From positions 4,030,001 through 4,094,000 of the forward strand of contig JANHCV010000001.1 in the NCBI GenBank assembly GCA_025594325.1: a stretch of 64,000 nucleotides of DNA, in the 5' to 3' direction. This DNA is from Blastocladiella emersonii ATCC 22665. Its lineage: Eukaryota; Blastocladiomycota; Blastocladiomycetes; Blastocladiales; Blastocladiaceae. The translations under genes and the position numbers were made by a program. Positions 46,374 through 58,500 of this stretch are shown piece by piece (positions within the stretch are counted from its first letter, which is position 1; every line of letters starts with the position of its first letter). Under the pieces are notes generated by a model. It worked only from the letters and a program-made list of their open reading frames with translations. It was not told where the DNA came from and searched no databases.

Positions 46374-49300
46374 CAAGGTGTTCCTCTACGACTAGAGTTC
46401 GAGCTCGAAAGGTTGCGGGCAGTGAACGGCGGCGGGAGCACCAGGGCGAGTGCGGAAAGTGGCTCGCTCGGCTTGGGGTCACGCCGACGTGAACGACGCG
46501 ACCCTGCTGCAGGCGCACGTGACCCCGGCTTAGCCGCTTGAATTTGAGATGCACCCGAATATTTTTTTTCTGAGCATTGGATCGTCATCAGGGACCCTCA
46601 GGGACCCCGGAAATGTAAAAATCGCCGAGTCGGCATGTCGGGGTGTCGAGAAGTCGTCCGACCGTGCAAAGTTGAAAAAAACTTTCGGGTTTGGTCGTTT
46701 GGACGAACTCGGCCCGAAACGGCACTTGGGACTTGGCTTCTTGAATTGGACTATCCCTTCGATCGGGCTGATTTTGCGCACATGTACTCAGTATGTGCTA
46801 GGAGCATTATTCGCGGTGGTCTGAGAATTTCTGAGATTTATATGCACTGGGTAGACCGGTGCTCAAAGTTAAATACGCGTAAGAATTCGGCATGGTGTGG
46901 GCCACGCCGCTTTTGGGCTTCACTTCCCGGAACGCCTCACCCCACCTACATCGCACCACCACCCACACCACCACCATGACTATGCCTTGAACAGCGCAAC
47001 GCTGACTAGCTACAGATACCATTCCCCGTAATATACAGCGTTCGGTCTTCTGCCGGCCATCAGCAGTCAGTTGCTCGCCATGAGCGAACGAGCGAGCGTT
47101 GCTGGACGCCTCGTGCAACCCGTCCCGTTGATCTCGGGCCTGATGTGCAACACGCAGGCGCTGGAGCTCCGGTAAAGGACGGAACACGCGCGAACAGTGA
47201 TCAGGGTCGGGATGAACGGGCCGTCTCGCACTTGGCACGTGCGCGAAAGAAACGCGTCGACCCGCAACACGTCGTGCTCCGAGTCCGCCCGCCCGCCCGT
47301 GCCCGCACACACTCGCGCCCGATCCGATATCGCAGGTCGGCCCCATCGCGCGACGCGCGCGTCGCCCGGGCGCGTTGCTGCGCCACCATGGCCATGATCG
47401 CACGTCGTGTTCGCGCGCGCGTTGCAGAACAGTGCTTGCGCGGGCAAAAATCTCCCACGCGTTTGGGCGATCCGCTCGCAGCACAGTCACAGCGTGCGCA
47501 CGCAACCCCGGGAGTCCCCGACGGGGTCCAAAGAAAGCGACGCGGCAACTGACCGACCTGGGGCCGGGCCAACGCGTGAGTCGACCACCGTGGCGAGGCT
47601 ATGGCCGTCGTCGCCCGCCACACCGCACCAAGGTCGGAATCGACGACAAGGCATGATTGAGAGAGATGGGTTGCGGTCCGTTCTGCGCAACCTTTCGCCC
47701 TCGGGACTCGGGACAACGATATACATGGACCAATGTGATTTTGTGATCATGGACTTGGAGCAATGGATTCGCGTGATTGAGTGAGCGAGGAGCGATTCCC
47801 GACAAGATCTGCGCCGTTAGTGCATGTGGGTAGCCCTCGAGGACGACGCGTGGCCGCTCGCGCCGACCTGACCTACCGCGACGGCGCTGATCCTCGGCTC
47901 TCGGCCACGACCACGACGCGTGCTCACTTGGTGCAACCTCGCGCCCTGGCGCGTCGGCGTGGCGGGCCGGCCTGATCAGCGGGCGTACGTCTTCCCTCGG
48001 GTTTCCGCGGCGATCCGACGCACCGGCCCGAGAAGCGGCCGGATCGCCAACCAGCACGACCGTTTCCTCCTTCACACGGCGCGGTCCGGAGTTGGTCGCG
48101 GTGAGTGAAAACACCGCGGCGACGATGCGATCCACGGCCGGCCGGTCCACCACGACCATGGCCATGGCCGCGGCCACGGTGATCGGCCTCGACGCGTTGC
48201 GGCGCTCACACGGCGGCGCCCGGCCCGTCCGTTGTTCGCCATCTCGCGCGCACTCTGTGATCCGCGTGCACGTGCAGGCTGTCCCCCGAGGTCATGTGCT
48301 TCGCTGCACGACGGATTAATCGCAGCAAAACATCACGATCACGGTCGCAGGGGGGAAGGGAGACACTGTTTCCCGCCGCTTGCGGCTTGAACTGTATCCC
48401 AAACCGCTCGCCCACCATTTTTTTCACGACAACAAGGCAACTGACAGGAACATGTACCACGGGGCTGCTGGCCACTCGGCCGGCCGGGGTGCGCTGGGTG
48501 CAGGCCGGCCGGCTGTCCCCTCCCGCCCGCCCGCTCGCTCGCTGCCCCCGCGGACCCTCCGCGGCTCCTTCTCCTCGGCCGCCCCGACACCCCCAAACTG
48601 CTCCCTGTTCGAGCATAAGGATCGGATCATACTACGTATCAACAAACGCATCACCTGTCAACATGTGGAGCTCGATCTCCGCAGTGTGGACCGGTGTCAA
48701 GTCGCTCCTCGGCTTCTCGCTCCGCCCCGTCGCGGTCGAGGAGGCCGCCGCCGCCGAGACTTCGGTCGAGGCCGTGGCCGTGGCCGTCGCCGAGGAGCAG
48801 CAGCAGCAGACGTACGTTTCTCGCTTCTCGACGCCGACCCGCCCGCCCGATCCGATCCGATCACGTATAGACACGCCTTGCCCTGCTCCACCCCCACCTC
48901 TACTCTGCTCGTCCGCCCGATCATGGTGCACGGCCGCGCCGCGCTACGGCGCCCCTCCGTGCCGTCGCGCCGCCGAAGCACGGGCGGAATGCGGCGGCCG
49001 GCGGCCGGCGGCCGGCACCGCCCGATCGATATTCGGGCGGGCGCGAGCCATTGTTCGCGGCGCGCCACCCGCGCGGTGCGGCGCGACGCGTCCGCTGTGA
49101 TCGCGTCGGTTATTATTCATTATCACCTCGCCGTGTCCGCCCTCCCCTCTCCGATCCCACCGCTCCTCCGCATGAATCGCATGGCGACTGACACTTGCCG
49201 CAACGCCGACGTCATCCAGGGCTGCTGCCGAGTGCGCCGTTGAGGGCGCGTGCGGCGACCGCGAGGTCGCCGCGGTCGAGGGTGTCGCCGCCGGCGCCGA

Positions 49301-52300
49301 GGTTGCGCGCGGCGAGACCATCATCTCGGTCGAGGCCATCATGCACGGAAAGGGGCCCGTGCAGGCCGCGAGTACCGAGAGCGCCACCGAGGGCGCGTGT
49401 GGCGGTGAGTCGATTGCCGCCGTCGCGGACGTGGTCAAGGAGACGATCCCCGCCAAGGTCGTCGTCCTCGCCAAGCCCGTCGGCTCCGAGCTCCTCGTCG
49501 AGAGCTCGGCCGACGAGTCCGAGATCCAGGGCGCCACCGAGGGCGCGAGTGCTGCAGCGGCCGTCGTTGAGGCGGGCGAGGTCGCGTGCATCAACGTGGC
49601 CGTCGCCGAGGCGGACGAGGTCGCGTGCAGCAGCGTGGCCGCCGCCGAGTCCATTGCGGAGGGCTCGGCCGGCGTGCCCGTGGTCGAGCGCGCCGTTGAG
49701 GGCGCGCGTGTCGACGCCGCGGTCGCCGCCAAGGTCGTCGGCAAGAAGTCGTGCGTCACGGCGGCCGTCACCACCGAGGGCATGAGCGACGACGACCGCA
49801 AGGTCGGCGCCATCATCGTCAAGGCCCCGGCCGGCGAGACCGGCACCGAGGCCGCCATCGTGGGCTCGGGCGACACGGTCGTCGTTGCCGAGGCCGTGTG
49901 CAAGGAGGTCGACGCCGCCAAGGTCTCCCTCGCCGAGCCTGTCGATCGCGAGGCCGCCGCCACGGGCTGCTCGATCGACGACGGGTCCGCGTACCAGCGC
50001 ACCAAGGGCGCGTGCGACGCCGACGGCGACACGGTCATCTCCATGGTCGCCGCGGCCGAGGAGAAGGAGGAGCTGCAGACCACGACCCGCACCACCACGA
50101 CCCGCGTCACCGCGTGCCCGGTCAGCAGCAGCAGCAGCAGCAAGGCCGACGGCGAGATCCTCGCCAAGACGTCGGTCAACAAGGCCGCCGCTGAGGCCGC
50201 CGCTGAGGCCGCCGCTGAGGCCGCCGCTGAGGCCGCCGCTGAGGCCGCCGCTGAGGCCGCCGCTGAGGCCGCCATCAAGGAGTCGTCGTGCGGCGCGAGC
50301 ACGGCTGCGTTCACCGAGTGCGACGCCAACAACTACACGTACGGTACGGCCTCGTACGCCGCGACCACCGGCGTCATCAAGGGCACGAGCGGCAACGACA
50401 AGATCGTCAAGGTGCTGCCCGACGAGACCGTTGCGGGCGGGTGCACGACCGCACGCTCGGGCACCGAGCTCGTCATCACCAAGGGCGCGAGCGCCGCTGC
50501 CGCGGCTGCCGGCGAGAGCGAGCCGGTCGTCCTCGTCAAGTCCATCATCGTGCCCGCCGCGCACATGGCGCCGCACGCCGTCATGGAGCCGACGGCTGCC
50601 GAGAACACGATCAAGGAGAACCAAGACCAGCAGGAGCAGGCCGAGAAGGCCACCACCACCACCTTCTGCACCGTCGCCGACGCCGCCGCTCGCGACTCGG
50701 GCATCCTCGCTCCGACACCCGCCAGCTCGATGACGGTCGAGCGCGCCACCTGCACGGCGCAGCAGCAGCAGCAGCCGGGCGGGTCCTCGAGGCCGTTTGC
50801 GGGACCGTCGCGACGACCGCGGGTCCCGCGACCGATTCCGTCGCCGAGCAGCTCGAGCTGTTCCCGAACGACGCCATGGAGCGCATCGTCGACGCTGGTG
50901 TCGCCGCCCGTACCGGCCCATCCAGTGGCGGCATCGCCAATGCCGGCGTCGACATGGTCCAGCTCGTCGTGCCGACGCGCCAGGTGATCCACGAGCCCAA
51001 GGAACGCGGGTCCACCACAGCCGCCACCGACGCCGCCGCGGCCGTGGAGCTCCTGCGACGGTCTACGGACCAGCGCGAGGCCGCGAGGTACGCTTTCGAG
51101 CTATCGTGTCCCGATGCGCGATCTCCCAACACTAACGCTGGCGCGATTCGTAGAAGTCTCGAGGCCGCCAACAACATTGCCGTCGCGACCGCCTCGGCCA
51201 TGGTCGCCGCGCCGTCGCCGGCCTCCAGCGACTCGGCGCCCAGCAGCGTGCACGGCAAGCTGATCGACACGAGCGCGGCTCCCGCCGCCGCCGCCGTCAA
51301 GTTCGAGCGCACCGAGATGAGCGGCCAACCCGTCGCTTCCGCCAAAAGGCACGTATCCCTCTCTCTCTCTCGGCGGTTTGCTCCAACGGCAGTCACGCTA
51401 ACCAAACCTCGAACCCTGTGTGTAGTAGCGTCAAGCGCGTCGAGGCGGCGCAGGCCGAGTCGGACATCGGCACGCACGGCGGCGGCCACGTCGTCGGCAA
51501 GGTCGGCAAGCTCGAGCACGTCGCCGCGTCTAGCGGTGCCGCGCAGCCGCACTGCGAGATCAAGGCGCAGGGCGCCAAGCCGGCGGGCATCACGCGCCAC
51601 CAGCCCGACGACGGCGCCGTGGCCGCCGCCGCCCCTACGCCGGGCGCAGGCGCTGCGGGTGTAGGGCGGTCGCTGGCCGCCGACCCGTCGACGTCGTCGT
51701 CGTCGTCGCAGCCTGGTCTCGGCGGCAAGCACGGCCGCAAGGAGAAGAAGAAGAAGCGGTGGCCGAAAATGCCGTGGTCGAAGAGCCGCAGCGGCGCGTC
51801 TCGGGTCCACGACGACTCGACCACCGCCCGTCGCGCCTCGGCGTCGCCCTCGCCGACCTCCTCTACCTCATCCTCCTCGGCCGCGACTGGTCTCGCGGCG
51901 CGTGCGCGTCGCGCTGCGGCCAAGGTCCTCGTCGGCATCACGCACCTTTCGCGCACCTCGCGCTCTTCTCGCAGCCACGGCAACGGACCGACCGGCACCG
52001 AGGAGGACCACGCTCGTTCGTCTGGCCCGTGCCTCGAGAGCGACGCGCCTGCGCCTGCGCCTGCGCCTGCGCCTGCGCCTGCGCCTGCGCCTGCGCCTGC
52101 GCCTGCGCCTGAGCTGCCGCAGCTCCTCGCGGACCTCGTCAACGGCAGCGACAAGGGTACCATCACCCTCACGTCGGTCCTCGACCTCATGGACGAGCTC
52201 GGCGATCATCTGGCTCACGCAGCCACCACGCTTCCTGCTCGGGTCGGCTTCGCGCCGCTGGGCATCAAGGCGCAGCAGGAGATCCAGGGCGGCGGCATCG

Positions 52301-53328
52301 GGCCCGGCCGCGCCGTCCAGCACCGCGATCCGGGGTGGTACATTGAGCTTCTGCGGTTCCTCGCCAAGTACATCCCGAACACGCTCGTCGACCTGCTCGG
52401 CGTCTCCATTCGCGGCCTCTCGGCGCCCCTCATGACCGAGGCCCACGCGATCGCCCTCGGCAACGTCATGGAGAAGCACCGCGAGGCGATGGAACTTCAC
52501 GCCCGTGCCCTCAGCGACGAGCTGTGCCGCCCCGACGTGCCCGAAGCGCAAGTCCCGGCCCACTTCCCGCTCGACAGCACCAACGCTCGGCTGCGCATGC
52601 CGGCGCACATCGAGGCGCTCGACGACGAGCTCGACTGCGCGCTCCGGAAGTGCATGTCGCCGCAGACCATCGACGATCTCGGCGACTACATGTGGTACAT
52701 GCACCAACTCGCGGTGTACCTGGCCACGTACGTGCCGGGCCTCGACTCGCGCACTCCTGGGGGTATTTCGCGTGCTCTCAGGGTCGTGGCCGCGATCTCG
52801 GCCCTGCAGATGACTCGGGTCGATCCGTTCGCTGCAGTCAAGATGGACGGCGGCATCGTGGATTGCCATCTTCTCCCCGAGAGCGCCCAGTCCTGTCTTT
52901 TGTTCGCGCTGGTCCTCCTGGGCCACTGCGAGCGCACCATGGCCGTGCCGAACCGCGATCCCGCGGCGGCCACGGATTTCTTCTCTTTTGCCAACATGAT
53001 TCCCGCCATGGGCGGCGGTGCGGCCGTGCTTGGACCCTCTGCGACGTGCCCGTTCGATTGGTGATGGATGGGCCTCGGCTGCTGCTCATGGCAGTCTCAG
53101 CTCGCGCGCGCGCGCTACTCTTTCTGCAGCATCGGCTCGTGGCGGCGAGCCGCCGCCGTTGTCAGCGGCTGCGCGCGCGCAGTTCTTTGTGTGTGTGTGT
53201 TTAGTTCTTGTCATTGTCAATAGCATGTTCAGTACGATCAAAGCCTCTCGTCAATGATTCAGATCCGGCGTTTGCCTCGTGCATCGATGTGCATCAATGA
53301 CGGAAGCTGAAGAGCAACTGAGAGAAGG
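46374..53328 (+). repeat. Long repeat, copy 2 (6,955 bp)
   Basis: Same-strand copy of 14761-21703. It differs from copy 1 by two extra GCGCCT units and single bases at 50702 (C for T), 50888 (G for A) and 52545 (A for G). The similarity ends at 53328, where the flank changes from that of copy 1. The leader 46374-48662 matches 14761-17049 and holds no recognisable gene. Confidence 0.92.
48663..53064 (+). CDS. Repeat protein RP, copy 2 (unknown function)
   Basis: Exons correspond to copy 1: 48663-48811, 49220 to 50672 or 50700, 50726 or 50763 to 51087, 51154-51348, 51426-53064. The frame is intact, about 1,262 residues or four more than copy 1 because of the (AP)11 run. One residue differs (Val for Ile in MERIVDAG). 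At 50701-50702 the GT seen in copy 1 is GC. If the 62-nt intron is real, its donor here would be GC; the alternative 53-nt intron (GT at 50673-50674) is conserved in all copies. Domain layout is as in copy 1. Confidence 0.68.
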
Positions 53329-53459
53329 TTGGCCGCCGGCCGCGACGTGATATCATCCTTCGTACGAGTCCCTGCGAGGCCCACGATCCCGCTTTGCTCA
53401 TTGATCTTTGAGTACACGAGGATCAGTTTGGGACAAATCTAATAGTGTGTGTGCGTCGG
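53065..53459. other. RP copy 2 3' flank and start of the unique spacer
   Basis: The repeat ends at 53328. The next ~130 bp contain no recognisable gene and match neither flank of copy 1 nor copy 3. They lead into the KOW fragment of the GPKOW pseudogene. Confidence 0.5.
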
Positions 53460-53484
53460 AAAAGCCCAGATTCGCGGTAGCTCT

Positions 53485-53825
53485 TTCCCAATAGCGCTCG
53501 CCAATCGGCAACGACATGGAGATGATGCGCACGCACAGGTCTGGGCGCACCCAGACGTCGCCCGGCGAAAGAATCTACGACGACGAAGATGTGGCTTCCA
53601 CCGGGTACTCTTTCGCCTTGTCCTCGCGCTTGGTCGTTTCGGCGTCGTACTCGGCGGGTGACAGAAGCTTGAGGTCGCGCGCGTCGACCTTGACGAGGTC
53701 GCCGTTCGCCACGAGATCGACGCGCACCAGCTCCTTGTGCTGCATGAGTTCGCGCACCAAACCCAGCATCCAGGCGTGTCGCACGTGCGTGACCAGAATG
53801 AACCCGCCGCGGCCAGCATGCGCCG
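53485..53825 (-). pseudogene. GPKOW pseudogene fragment (KOW region), inverted piece
   Basis: The minus strand encodes [55 protein letters not shown] and, after a stop in the Ser-rich segment, LSPGDVWVRPDLCVRII. It parallels GPKOW residues encoded near 10860-10520. It lacks the end of the gene and the first exons, and is joined upstream to a DDX11 5' fragment. It lies in the opposite orientation to the GPKOW 5' fragment at 54466-55116. Confidence 0.85.
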
Positions 53826-53869
53826 CGCATCGAGCAAGCCAAGAGCTACGTGAAAACGCTCTTCCCATG

Positions 53870-54318
53870 TCGATGGAAGACTGGATCGCAGCGCGGTACT
53901 GCCAGACCTGCTCCAGCTTGCGATCGCAGGCGAGCTTCGCGACGCGCTCGCGGATCCAAGCGGGTTCCGACAACAGTGACGCGTTCTCAGTGGACGCAGC
54001 AGCGGCGGTCGGAGCTGGTTCGGATCCAAGCAAGACAGCTTCGTTCACGTTGAGCGAGACGACTGGGTTGTCCAAGTTGTCGCGCAACCGAGTGAAGCTG
54101 CCACAGATGAGCGAGAGCGACTTGCCGGTGCCCGTCGGGTTCTCAATCAAGCCGACGCCGCGCTGGTCGAGGACGCGGTACAGCGTGTCCATGAGGCTGA
54201 CCTGAATCGAGTACGGCGGGAAGGAGAAGCCGTAGTCCCTTCCCGCTGGGATCACAGCCGAGGCCGCGGACGGGTCTGTTGCCGCTGCTGCTGCCAGTCC
54301 ATTCGCTTCATGGCTCAT
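53870..54318 (-). pseudogene. DDX11 pseudogene, 5' fragment
   Basis: Reading from 54318, [19 protein letters not shown]... parallels DDX11 residues 1 to about 152 with many substitutions, including FSFPPYSIQ and a changed Walker A context ([11 protein letters not shown] for [11 protein letters not shown]). The similarity stops after [10 protein letters not shown], and the open frame runs on into the KOW fragment. The resulting 247-codon chimeric frame has no helicase core and cannot be an active helicase. Confidence 0.85.
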
Positions 54319-54465
54319 TGTGATGCTTCATTAGTTGAGGGTGAGGGAGAGCGAGCGCAGGAACGTCGTCGCAGTCGTCGAGCTGGTCGTCGAGGTGCTT
54401 CTCGTCCGCCCTGCTCCTCCTCCCTCAGGCCGGATACGCAACACTTCCACTTGACACTAGACTCC

Positions 54466-55116
54466 ATGCAACACAGCGACACCATGCAATCTGACCGCCG
54501 CGCATCACCATCAACGGATAAGCCAACCGCGGAAGCGTCGCCGACCAAAGCGCCGCCATCCCCTTCCCGCGACGCCGCTGCGGCTCCGCCACCACCCGAA
54601 ACCGTTGTGTACGGCGAAAGCGAGTTCACCGGCGGTGACATTGCAGGCAAGTACGGCCTCCTGGTCAAGGGCAGCAAGCGGAGACGAGGCGGGGATGCTG
54701 CTGCTCTCACCGCCGAGTCGGACGCCGCGCCGAAAGAGGGTGATGGCGAGGAGCCGTACGACATCTCGACGGCACCAAGGGACGCGCCTCTGCTCACCAA
54801 GGGGCGCGGCGAGCTCGACGAGGCGATCCAGGACCTGCCCGAACACATACGATACCTGCGTCTAAACCCCGAAGCCGCTCACCGACCTCATGCTCGTCGT
54901 GTAGTGCTCGATAGAAGACTACGAGGCCAAGCCGATCGCCGACTTTAACGTCGCGGTGCTCCGCGAACGGGCTGGTCCGAGGGACGGGCGATTGGTCATA
55001 ACCAGAAGAACGTGTACGCTTTCAATCTCGTACCACCGCGGACACGCAATGCGAGACTAACCGACCTATCAATTGGCTGGTCTCGTGAGACCACACAGTA
55101 TATCCCGCGCTCAATG
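54466..55116 (+). pseudogene. GPKOW pseudogene, 5' fragment (exons 1-3 start)
   Basis: Exon 1 (from ATG 54466) keeps ETVVYGESEFTGGDIAGKYG and DAPLLTKGRGELDEAIQDLPEH. The donor after LPEH, GTACGC in the live gene, is ATACGA here, so splicing is lost. In the G-patch exon a one-base loss near 54961-54966 shifts the frame (live VAMLRSMGWSEGQ). A trace of exon 3 (QYIPR) ends at about 55114-55116, where the metacaspase fragment begins abruptly. Confidence 0.88.
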
Positions 55117-55535
55117 CCGACGCCCACATCGACGGCAAGGCCACGGGCGCCATGTCGTACGCGCTGCTCAAGAGTCTGCGCGCCAACCCGGGCCAGTCGT
55201 ACGCGCAGCTGCTCGCGTCGACTCGCGCCATCCTGTCCAAGGAGTACTCGCAGATTCCGCAGCTCTCTTCGGGCCACGAGATCGACATGAACGCTGTGTT
55301 TGTACTCTAATCCCACTTTCTCGCCCCGCACGGTTTGCTCCATCATCAAAATGTACCAGTTTTGCTCACCAGCTCGCGGGATCCTGACGAACCGCGCAAT
55401 CGTCTCCCGCGTGGCCGAACGGCCAACAGGCCTACATAAGGAACGCGCGATGGTACGTACATTCGTCACATGCTATCGCAGCACGTCCGCGGCCGGCGGC
55501 CGAGGGGCTCGGACGCGTCCATGGCCGGCGGCCGT
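55117..55535 (+). pseudogene. Metacaspase 3' fragment with flank, attached to repeat copy 3
   Basis: The plus strand repeats the last ~65 codons and 3' flank of the metacaspase gene (22122 down to 21704; positions sum to 77239), with no difference that I can see. The stop corresponds to 55309-55311. The catalytic domain is absent. It includes the DDX11 tail remnant at 55354-55428 in minus orientation. Confidence 0.92.
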
Positions 55536-58500
55536 CCTTCTCTCAGTTGCTCTTCAGCTTCCGTCATTGATGCACATCGATGCACGAGGCAAACGCCGGA
55601 TCTGAATCATTGACGAGAGGCTTTGATCGTACTGAACATGCTATTGACAATGACAAGAACTAAACACACACACACAAAGAACTGCGCGCGCGCAGCCGCT
55701 GACAACGGCGGCGGCTCGCCGCCACGAGCCGATGCTGCAGAAAGAGTAGCGCGCGCGCGCGAGCTGAGACTGCCATGAGCAGCAGCCGAGGCCCATCCAT
55801 CACCAATCGAACGGGCACGTCGCAGAGGGTCCAAGCACGGCCGCACCGCCGCCCATGGCGGGAATCATGTTGGCAAAAGAGAAGAAATCCGTGGCCGCCG
55901 CGGGATCGCGGTTCGGCACGGCCATGGTGCGCTCGCAGTGGCCCAGGAGGACCAGCGCGAACAAAAGACAGGACTGGGCGCTCTCGGGGAGAAGATGGCA
56001 ATCCACGATGCCGCCGTCCATCTTGACTGCAGCGAACGGATCGACCCGAGTCATCTGCAGGGCCGAGATCGCGGCCACGACCCTGAGAGCACGCGAAATA
56101 CCCCCAGGAGTGCGCGAGTCGAGGCCCGGCACGTACGTGGCCAGGTACACCGCGAGTTGGTGCATGTACCACATGTAGTCGCCGAGATCGTCGATGGTCT
56201 GCGGCGACATGCACTTCCGGAGCGCGCAGTCGAGCTCGTCGTCGAGCGCCTCGATGTGCGCCGGCATGCGCAGCCGAGCGTTGGTGCTGTCGAGCGGGAA
56301 GTGGGCCGGGACTTGCGCCTCGGGCACGTCGGGGCGGCACAGCTCGTCGCTGAGGGCACGGGCGTGAAGTTCCATCGCCTCGCGGTGCTTCTCCATGACG
56401 TTGCCGAGGGCGATCGCGTGGGCCTCGGTCATGAGGGGCGCCGAGAGGCCGCGAATGGAGACGCCGAGCAGGTCGACGAGCGTGTTCGGGATGTACTTGG
56501 CGAGGAACCGCAGAAGCTCAATGTACCACCCCGGATCGCGGTGCTGGACGGCGCGGCCGGGCCCGATGCCGCCGCCCTGGATCTCCTGCTGCGCCTTGAT
56601 GCCCAGCGGCGCGAAGCCGACCCGAGCAGGAAGCGTGGTGGCTGCGTGAGCCAGATGATCGCCGAGCTCGTCCATGAGGTCGAGGACCGACGTGAGGGTG
56701 ATGGTACCCTTGTCGCTGCCGTTGACGAGGTCCGCGAGGAGCTGCGGCAGCTCAGGCGCAGGCGCAGGCGCAGGCGCAGGCGCAGGCGCAGGCGCAGGCG
56801 CAGGCGCAGGCGCAGGCGCAGGCGCAGGCGCGTCGCTCTCGAGGCACGGGCCAGACGAACGAGCGTGGTCCTCCTCGGTGCCGGTCGGTCCGTTGCCGTG
56901 GCTGCGAGAAGAGCGCGAGGTGCGCGAAAGGTGCGTGATGCCGACGAGGACCTTGGCCGCAGCGCGACGCGCACGCGCCGCGAGACCAGTCGCGGCCGAG
57001 GAGGATGAGGTAGAGGAGGTCGGCGAGGGCGACGCCGAGGCGCGACGGGCGGTGGTCGAGTCGTCGTGGACCCGAGACGCGCCGCTGCGGCTCTTCGACC
57101 ACGGCATTTTCGGCCACCGCTTCTTCTTCTTCTCCTTGCGGCCGTGCTTGCCGCCGAGACCAGGCTGCGACGACGACGACGACGTCGACGGGTCGGCGGC
57201 CAGCGACCGCCCTACACCCGCAGCGCCTGCGCCCGGCGTAGGGGCGGCGGCGGCCACGGCGCCGTCGTCGGGCTGGTGGCGCGTGATGCCCGCCGGCTTG
57301 GCGCCCTGCGCCTTGATCTCGCAGTGCGGCTGCGCGGCACCGCTAGACGCGGCGACGTGCTCGAGCTTGCCGACCTTGCCGACGACGTGGCCGCCGCCGT
57401 GCGTGCCGATGTCCGACTCGGCCTGCGCCGCCTCGACGCGCTTGACGCTACTACACACAGGGTTCGAGGTTTGGTTAGCGTGACTGCCGTTGGAGCAAAC
57501 CGCCGAGAGAGAGAGAGGGATACGTGCCTTTTGGCGGAAGCGACGGGTTGGCCGCTCATCTCGGTGCGCTCGAACTTGACGGCGGCGGCGGCGGGAGCCG
57601 CGCTCGTGTCGATCAGCTTGCCGTGCACGCTGCTGGGCGCCGAGTCGCTGGAGGCCGGCGACGGCGCGGCGACCATGGCCGAGGCGGTCGCGACGGCAAT
57701 GTTGTTGGCGGCCTCGAGACTTCTACGAATCGCGCCAGCGTTAGTGTTGGGAGATCGCGCATCGGGACACGATAGCTCGAAAGCGTACCTCGCGGCCTCG
57801 CGCTGGTCCGTAGACCGTCGCAGGAGCTCCACGGCCGCGGCGGCGTCGGTGGCGGCTGTGGTGGACCCGCGTTCCTTGGGCTCGTGGATCACCTGGCGCG
57901 TCGGCACGACGAGCTGGACCATGTCGACGCCGGCATTGGCGATGCCGCCACTGGATGGGCCGGTACGGGCGGCGACACCAGCGTCGACGATGCGCTCCAT
58001 GGCGTCGTTCGGGAACAGCTCGAGCTGCTCGGCGACGGAATCGGTCGCGGGACCCGCGGTCGTCGCGACGGTCCCGCAAACGGCCTCGAGGACCCGCCCG
58101 GCTGCTGCTGCTGCTGCGCCGTGCAGGTGGCGCGCTCGACCGTCATCGAGCTGGCGGGTGTCGGAGCGAGGATGCCCGAGTCGCGAGCGGCGGCGTCGGC
58201 GACGGTGCAGAAGGTGGTGGTGGTGGCCTTCTCGGCCTGCTCCTGCTGGTCTTGGTTCTCCTTGATCGTGTTCTCGGCAGCCGTCGGCTCCATGACGGCG
58301 TGCGGCGCCATGTGCGCGGCGGGCACGATGATGGACTTGACGAGGACGACCGGCTCGCTCTCGCCGGCAGCCGCGGCAGCGGCGCTCGCGCCCTTGGTGA
58401 TGACGAGCTCGGTGCCCGAGCGTGCGGTCGTGCACCCGCCCGCAACGGTCTCGTCGGGCAGCACCTTGACGATCTTGTCGTTGCCGCTCGTGCCCTTGAT

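Larger units (their letters stand above)
44840..53328 (+). repeat. Left arm of large inverted repeat
   Basis: This ~8.5-kb arm pairs with 55536-64000 on the opposite strand. Position x maps to 108840-x before the AAAE array, 108876-x between the arrays and 108864-x after the AP array. It contains most of the MFS gene and repeat copy 2. The left limit is set only by the window edge of the partner arm, so the true arm may be longer. Confidence 0.93.

Noticed and set aside
49212-50921. 569-codon frame antisense to RP copy 2 (with partners in copies 1 and 3)
   Set aside because: It is Gly/Asp/Arg/Leu-rich and copies the minisatellite on the other strand. The sense frame has consistent splice phases and a folded-looking C-terminus, so the antisense frame was left out.
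53575-54318. A 247-residue minus-strand open frame as a real helicase-KOW fusion gene
   Set aside because: Both halves are truncated relatives of neighbouring live genes, the helicase core is missing, and the partner GPKOW exons carry splice and frame lesions. It is a pseudogene chimera.
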